Assembly (NCBI GenBank): GCA_963575745.1
Contig: CAUYUJ010006524.1
Coordinates: forward strand, 120,001-184,000
Origin: Prorocentrum cordatum
Lineage: Eukaryota; Sar; Dinophyceae; Prorocentrales; Prorocentraceae
Direction: 5' to 3'
Length of the DNA stretch: 64,000 nucleotides
Shown here: positions 62,826-64,000 of the stretch, piece after piece
Numbering within the stretch: the stretch's first letter is position 1
How the letters are laid out: every line of letters starts with the position of its first letter
Position numbers and translations under genes: made by a program
Notes under the pieces: generated by a model
The model's database searches: none
Seen by the model: only the letters and a program-made list of their open reading frames with translations
What the model was told of the DNA's origin: nothing

Positions 62826-62974
62826 TTACGCTGGGCGTGTCCCTCTACAGGGAGAGTCCTCAAAGATAGTGAAAAATAGTCTGGGGACGATTTGTCGAGC
62901 ATTTACGTTTGCCGATTTCTGGGCTGATTCTACATTTTTCGACCAGAGCCCGCCTGGGGACACGCCCGACCTAA
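62826..62974. mobile_element. Family C TIR element, copy 7
   Basis: Left end TTACGCTGGGCGTGTCCCTC (diverged) and right end CGCCTGGGGACACGCCCGAC CTAA. Core AATAGTCTGGGGACGATTTG. Target duplication GCGTAGCA / GCGCAGCA at 62818-62825 and 62975-62982. 149 bp. Confidence 0.88.
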
Positions 62975-63143
62975 GCGCAGCACGCTCTCCCCTTCGGCCC
63001 TCGCGAGGAACCGCGCCCCGCGACAGCCCCCGCCCCAGCGGCGAGCGCGCCCGCCACGCCCCGCGGGCAGCCCCGCAGCCCCGAGAGCGCGGCGGCGGTC
63101 CGCCAGAGGCGCGCCCGGGAGCAGAAGGCGCGGCCCCGCACCA

Positions 63144-63236
63144 GGAGGAGGAGGAGGGGGAGGAGGGGGAGGAGGAGGAGGAGGAGGAGGAGGAGGAGGA
63201 GGAGGAGGAGGAGGAGGAGGAGGAGGAGGAGCGCCA
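63144..63236. repeat. (GGA)n microsatellite
   Basis: Pure GGA/GAG triplets. Confidence 0.95.
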
Positions 63237-63249
63237 GGTCAGAATCAAC

Positions 63250-63480
63250 GATACGGTCGGACCGGAGCATAGGATCGAGGTCGGTTCGGGGAGGGTGCCC
63301 TAGTGTTCTCTACGTTCGGGGGGCGCCAAGTCGGGAGCATGGGATCGAGGTCGGTTCGGGGAGGGTACCCTAGTGTTCTCTATGTTCGGGGGGGCGCCAA
63401 GTCAAGGGCAACGATGCGGTCGGACCGAAGTATAAGATCGAAGTCGATTCGGGGAGTGTGCCCCATTGTTCTTTGTGTTC
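63250..63480. repeat. Tandem repeat around GATCGAGGTCGGTTCGGGGAGG
   Basis: Three copies near 63266, 63338 and 63434, each ending GTTCTCTACGTTCGGGGGG or a variant. Confidence 0.85.
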
Positions 63481-63929
63481 GTCGTATGTTTTTGCGCGCC
63501 GTTGAGAATGATTGCCCTAAAATGTTATTCTGCCACCTCGTGTGCTGCAGCCCTGGTTCAATTCCATGGTGTAGCCGCGACGCCGCCCCGCGCCCGCTGC
63601 CAGGGGTGCAGCACTGGCTGGCCGCCCCAGCCGCTCCACGGGGACGCACCTTGCGATGTGAGTGTTTTCCCCTCCCTCCCTCCTCCTTCGCGGCCGTTTT
63701 CGCCTTCCTTTCCCTCTTCCTGCCGCCGGTTAATTTGCGCTTTCCGTTGCTCCGACCACCTGAGCGCGCGTGCGGACTGCCTCTGCCGCGCTGCGACGTA
63801 AAATTTGTTGTGCACATGGGTGCCCTCGGTGATCTTATGGGTTGGGGTGTCTTGGCCTCGGAGGGTCTCATGCTCTTGAAGGATGTTTTTTGTTTTTGGT
63901 CCGACTTCTAGGGGGAGAGGACCGGCTAT
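63481..63929. other. Spacer, no gene assigned
   Basis: Several overlapping frames, none recognisable. Confidence 0.35.
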
Positions 63930-64000
63930 ACGTAGGAGTGACTTTCGCCTGAGTGACCCTTGGGTGTGGGCGCACGGGGGCATCCAGATGGGCGGCCCGA
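63930..64000. mobile_element. Family F TIR element, copy 3, cut by window end
   Basis: ACGTAGGAGTGACTTTCGCC TGAGTGACC then TTGGGTGTGGG matches the left end of the element at 59720. Confidence 0.6.

Noticed and set aside
63535-63575. GGTTCAATTCC as a tRNA T-arm / B box
   Set aside because: No matching acceptor, D or anticodon arm could be folded around it.

Overview
This window is nuclear DNA of a dinoflagellate, genus not determined. It is GC-rich, gene-poor and full of microsatellites. Protein-coding signal falls in small islands, and a relict of the dinoflagellate trans-splicing leader (DinoSL) lies just before the start codon of an intronless gene. No prokaryotic operon structure, rRNA, tRNA or CRISPR array was found.

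Layout. 1-1130: 3' end of a decayed LINE reverse-transcriptase ORF. 3629-8244 (+): a multi-exon NUDT19-like Nudix hydrolase ending in a peroxisomal AKL signal. Most of its introns carry inverted repeats. One is a transposon-like insertion bounded by a 5-bp target duplication that itself supplies the splice sites. 9.4-14.2 kb: short terminal-inverted-repeat (TIR) elements, some adjacent or nested, plus microsatellites. 16.1-22.1 kb (+): a nearly full-length decayed LINE with endonuclease, reverse transcriptase, RNase H and Cys-rich tail. 22.6-29.8 kb: satellites, purine microsatellites and an 851-bp tandem duplication. 30.4-32.3 kb (-): a degraded coiled-coil ORF and a LINE 3' end. 33.4-39.5 kb: two consecutive parts of a second LINE type separated by about 5.5 kb of satellite arrays. 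40189-41826 (+): an intact single-exon MFS sugar porter behind the DinoSL relict. 42-64 kb: almost entirely microsatellites, minisatellites, TIR elements and weak ORFs; one possible 366-aa ORF lies at 46047-47147.

Main result. The window documents several families of short non-autonomous TIR elements, labelled A to I here. The same kinds of element form introns of the Nudix gene and also occur as free copies elsewhere. Family C has at least eight copies, and three or four of them keep recognisable 8-bp target duplications. In intron 3 of the Nudix gene, removing a family A element plus one target copy restores exactly the spliced coding sequence. This is the signature of an introner, an intron-generating transposable element. 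The sugar porter shows the complementary process: an mRNA with its spliced leader appears to have been reverse-transcribed back into the genome. LINEs with reverse transcriptase are present here and are a plausible, unproven source of that activity.

All family assignments rest on reading the sequence by eye. Element ends, the first exon of the Nudix gene and two of its splice junctions are approximate.
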